From Rhynchopus euleeides (lineage: Eukaryota; Euglenozoa; Diplonemea; Diplonemida; Diplonemidae): 64,000 nt of DNA. Each line of letters opens with the position of its first letter. Within the stretch, counting starts at the first letter, position 1. A program made the position numbers and the translations under genes. The stretch spans positions 434,001 through 498,000 of the forward strand of contig OY723241.1 in NCBI GenBank assembly GCA_963210315.1, given 5' to 3'. Positions 60,554-64,000 of this stretch are shown piece by piece. The notes under the pieces were generated by a model. That model ran no database searches and was not told the DNA's origin. It was given only the letters and a program-made list of their open reading frames with translations.

Positions 60554-62247
60554 TTGCCTCAAATTTGTTTTTTTTGAACTCATTTTTTTTGTTTTTTTCT
60601 CTCTCTCGTCTGTTGGGTTGGTTTGGCTTGGAAAATTGCATATCCCCCCCCCGGGCCACCGCTCACCCCTCACCCCCAGCCCGTGGCCCAACAACCCACC
60701 GCATTTTTCAGAAGGAAAAATCCGCGCCAGCTCCCTGCCTGACGATGCGGGAAGGCAAAAATCAGCACAGATCGCACCCCCGTCTCGGATTGCCATCGGC
60801 CCGCCACAGGGGTCGGGACACCACTGGGCAGACGGAGGTGCGACACAGCCACTTTTCTTTGCGAGACTGACGCCAGAAACGCCAGCCCCAGCAAGACGAT
60901 AGTGGTAACGAGCATAGTCAGGCAGTCAACGGTGCACATTCATTTTACTCTGTGCCAAAGCGTGTCGGTGCGGCACACCAGCTTGCTGGGTCAGCTCTGC
61001 ACTTTCCTGCGCTTCACAGCAGAGCCTTTGTTACTGGGGGGCAGGCCTGGGCGGGGAACGAGCCCTTTTTCCAGGTTTTTTGGGTCGGGGAACCAGGTTT
61101 TTTCTAAGAATTTTTACAAGGGATTTTTTGCTCGCCCCCCCACAGTTTCCAGGCGCGTGCCCGTCAGGCGGGACTTTTTCTCGGATTTCTCTCCGCGTCA
61201 TCATTGACAGCTCTCGAGTGATGCCCAGAGATGCTTGCGGCAGAGAGTGCCCCTCATGCGCGTTACAGCTGAAAATGAATGAGGATCATCTGGCACTCGT
61301 TCTCATCGGGGGTTGTGCTCCGCAGGGACTCAATACACCTTGGCACTCTCGCGGGGCTGGACATGCCAGCAGCTGGAGGACAGTTACAAAGCTGCCACTC
61401 CCCGACGCCACCCACCTGCTGGCCCCTTCAGGTCTGAAAGCCCAAAAGCTCCCGGGGATTTTTGCAGTGGTGCGCACCATATTCAGCGCAGTAGGGTGAT
61501 CTCTCCAATTTTCCAAAACTGCTGGTTTACTGGTTTGGGGAACGGTCGTCGGCAGACCGTTGAAATGCCCGTGTTAGCAAGGCACACTCACGTTTCAGGT
61601 AGCGTGTCGCGTGTCACGCATGTCGCGAACGCGGCAAGTGTACCTCCCAGGTGGGGAAGCCCGACCTCCTGTCCGATGTCAGTCAGGCTTCGAAGAAGCG
61701 CTTCATGGATGCGGCGCTGACCTCCTACGCTGCACTGTACCCGGGGAAGTGAGATAGATGGACGGGCACACGCTACATGGGGGGTCTGGGGGGCGGTGCC
61801 CCCCAGCCGCCGGAGGCCACGGTAGCGAACATCTGTTCGTGTGGGCGTACAGATTCTGTGCGAGTTGGCTGCGTCCTCAGAGGCGACTGGAGTGGTTGGA
61901 CCCCGACCTGATGGGATTCGAAGGACTTGAGTACGAGACGTACGCCACAGGGGGGTCTGGGGGGCGGAGCCCCCCAGCCGCCGGAGGCCACGGTAGTGAA
62001 CGTCTGGCTCTCCAGTTGGCCAGCAAGGCGAACGGTACGTGGGACAGACTTCCCTTCCATCCTTGTGCGCGCCCTGTCGACTGGGGAAAACTTAGAAAAA
62101 GTTTTTTCCTCTGCGAAACAACCTTAGAAAAAAATCCCCTAACAAAATTCTTAGAAAAAAACTTTTTTTCCCCTTACAAAAATTCTTAGAAAAAAAGTTC
62201 AGAATCCTGAAAGTGGGGAACAAGCCCCCCAGTTAGGAACAGCCCTG
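60554..62247. other. Gene-poor stretch with hairpin repeats
   Basis: 61777-62010 carries two copies of the hairpin block GGGGGGTCTGGGGGGCG(G/A)... CCAGCCGCCGGAGGCC and, between them, the ~100-bp piece also found inverted at 15530-15630. 61610-61752 has a short open frame ending AALYPGK that looks coding-like but could not be assigned. 62090-62195 repeats CTTAGAAAAAA(G/A)T. Confidence 0.45.
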
Positions 62248-63560
62248 CTGGGGGGGGTCAAATAATTGTAACCCCTACGATTATTTAGCGACGCGGTCTG
62301 TATAAATCGGGTGTCCCAAAATTTACAAATTTTCAACGGTGGTGAATAATCGTAGGGGTTACGATTATTCACTTTTGGCAAAAATTTACCCGTTTTGCTG
62401 TTCAGAATGTCAATTGGTGGGGTGGGGGTGGGTGTGGGTCGCATTCTCGGCCTGTCTCACCGGCATTCCGTGCACACAGCAACAGCACCGGTGGAAACTG
62501 GCCATAGCACCCCGGTGGGCCACCAGGAGGGGAGGGACCCGGTGTGAGGCGCTTGAGTCATCCAGATGGGCACACGGTGGGGTCCGACACCCGATGTCGG
62601 ACCCTGTGACCCGTTTTTTAGGTACCCTCCACACCCAGTGCGCGCTCGACCGTCGAATGGTTTTTCTGGTCCCGTGCACTTCCCTGCCTGCCACACCACC
62701 CCCTCGACCCCATCCCCAGCACCAGAGCGTCGTTGGCTGGCGTGCGCGGGGCACGCGTCGAATACCGATGACGGGGCCTGTGTTCCTGGGGCGCTGACGA
62801 GGTCCGAAGGGATTGACGCCTTGGCTCAGTCCTTACGTTTGGATGAGGGCGTGGTTTTTGACGTAGCGGGAGCCCTCAAGAATACAGCACAGCTGCACCT
62901 GCTCTTGCGCCGTCTCCAGTTCGCATAGTCCCTTCGTATGACGGTGACTGGGAGCCCTGGCTGTCCCGATCTATTTCAATGACTGTATCAGTTTCCAGCC
63001 TAGTTCCCATGCTTGGGTGCTTGGCTCGGGTGCACCCTTCGAGGTGGTACAGAGAATGCAAAGAGAGTCCACAGGGGGGTCTGGGGGGCGGAGCCCCCCA
63101 GCCGCCGGAGGCCACGGTAGTGAACATCTGTTCCTTGTGGGGTACAGTTTCTGGACTGTGTCCATCTTCCTGAGGTTGCGTATGGGCCACCCCAGAATTT
63201 TGGTGCCCCCCCCCCCCCCCCAGGCTCACCTCACTGGCAGGGAACCTGGGGGCGGGGGGGCCTCAAACCATACTCTCTTCCACCCATTAAACTCGGGGCA
63301 TGTGTGCTCCGACATGTGGGGTGACTCAATCACTGGTCTATGACGACCGATTCTCCACTTTGTACAGCCTGAGTGGGATCCCTGCTGTTCCTGTTGCTTG
63401 ATCTTCTGAGGAAAAGTCAGAAATTTGGCCAAAAGTGAATAATCGTAACCCCTACGATTATTCAAAACAAATTTACGTATAAATGGCCCAGAAAATGTTG
63501 TACAATTAATCGCCCCCTTACGATTATTCGACTACTTACGATTAATTGCCCCCCCCCCAG
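62248..63560. mobile_element. W: inverted-repeat element with G-run ends
   Basis: Left end CTGGGGGGGGTCAAATAATT, right end inverse of CTGGGGGGGGGGCAATTAATCG; inside both ends lies GTGAATAATCGTAACCCCTA or its partner (62342-62372, 63437-63465). No clean target duplication (TG left, TA right). A frame ending SLRLDEGVVFDVAGALKNTA ... LLRRLQFA (62800-62928) looks like a captured coding fragment. Also contains one hairpin block at 63072-63127. Confidence 0.6.
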
Positions 63561-63642
63561 TAAGTGAATGGACCGCACCACAGGGACTGCCTGCCCAAGG
63601 AATTTCGCAGGGTACGCGAGTTTGCAGGGGAAAAAAATACTC

Positions 63643-63747
63643 GGGGGTCCCTCGCTACCAGTCACAAGCTCGTCAGTCAGTGAGAGGAAGGTGGGCCGTG
63701 GCCCACTTGTTGTCTCACTCAGTCACGCCTGGTAGCGAGGGCCCCCT
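63643..63747. mobile_element. Small MITE, family S, copy 3
   Basis: CCTCGCTACCAGTCACAAGC ... CACGCCTGGTAGCGAGGGCCCCC, same orientation as copy 1; ends directly at the TA before element V. Confidence 0.65.
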
Positions 63748-63748
63748 A

Positions 63749-64000
63749 CTGGGGGGGGCTAAATAGAAGGGGGGGGTCAAATACAAGGGGGGGGGCCTAT
63801 TAGAAGGGGGGGGGTCTGAAAATTCGAAATTCATAAATTTTTTCGCCGAATACAAGGGGGGGGGGCTTGTATTTGGCGGAAGCCGAATTTCAGCCAAATT
63901 TCAAATTTTCAGCCTGTTTTTCCAGTCATAACAGGCACCCCATGGTCAAAATGACCCCACTGCGGTCCGCACGGAATCCAAGCATTCAAAGGAACGGGGT
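63749..64000. mobile_element. V: left end of another G-run-ended element (continues off the window)
   Basis: TA at 63747-63748, then CTGGGGGGGGCTAAATAGAA followed by repeated AGGGGGGGGTCAAATACAAGG-type words and a GCCGAATACAAG / CTTGTATTTGGC inverted pair. Resembles the ends of W, P and F. Only the end is visible. Confidence 0.5.

Noticed and set aside
62248..63560. Clean TA duplication for element W
   Set aside because: The left flank is TG and the right flank TA; borders are inferred from end similarity only.

Overview
This is nuclear DNA of a GC-rich microbial eukaryote. The host genes have short GT-AG introns, secretory signal peptides and multi-pass membrane proteins. The intergenic space is packed with DNA transposons, a DIRS-order (tyrosine recombinase) retrotransposon, LINE debris, degenerate TTAGGG-like satellite and long poly-G/poly-C runs. 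No bacterial operon structure is visible. Taxonomic placement is inference only: a free-living protist, perhaps in the SAR/alveolate area (chromerid-like), low confidence.

Layout. 1-129: start of a secreted-protein gene running off the left edge. 3110-4245: small inverted-repeat element with a helix-turn-helix-like ORF. 5212-9680: complete pogo/Tc1-type transposon (called P1 here) whose product combines an Ulp1-like cysteine protease, an HTH, a DDE transposase and a zinc knuckle. 11128-12445: AT-rich palindrome (Q2) carrying a TA-flanked MITE (M1) that itself carries a 5'-truncated LINE. 14533-16064: tandemly duplicated GTCGAC-rich repeats. 17684-25164: three host genes (PDZ/4-TM protein, CPA2 cation/proton antiporter, alpha/beta-hydrolase-like protein). 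27564-32610: full-length tyrosine-recombinase retrotransposon with Gag, YR and RT/RNase H ORFs and split direct repeats. 33589-36983: three-exon multi-pass membrane protein with a degenerate lipase-like C-terminus. 38123-49078: a set of nested elements (X, M, E4, Z, Y-type ends) and satellite forming a long palindrome, with a deletion derivative of P (P2) in one arm. 50661-51807: foldback element. 52324-56637: large type I surface protein. 56638-64000: no convincing host gene; LINE 3' end, SINE-like repeats, small MITEs and two more G-run-ended elements.

All six host genes lie on the minus strand, and all five introns that could be modelled start with GTATG. Many insertions can be dated relative to each other because the window itself holds the matching empty site: MITE M into X, P2 into satellite, Z into Y, M5 into M4 and LINE into M1 each leave a clean 2-, 3- or 5-bp target duplication. 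The P1 protein architecture and the YR element (VIPER-like ORF order combined with Ngaro/PAT-like split direct repeats) are the best candidates for something not well described.
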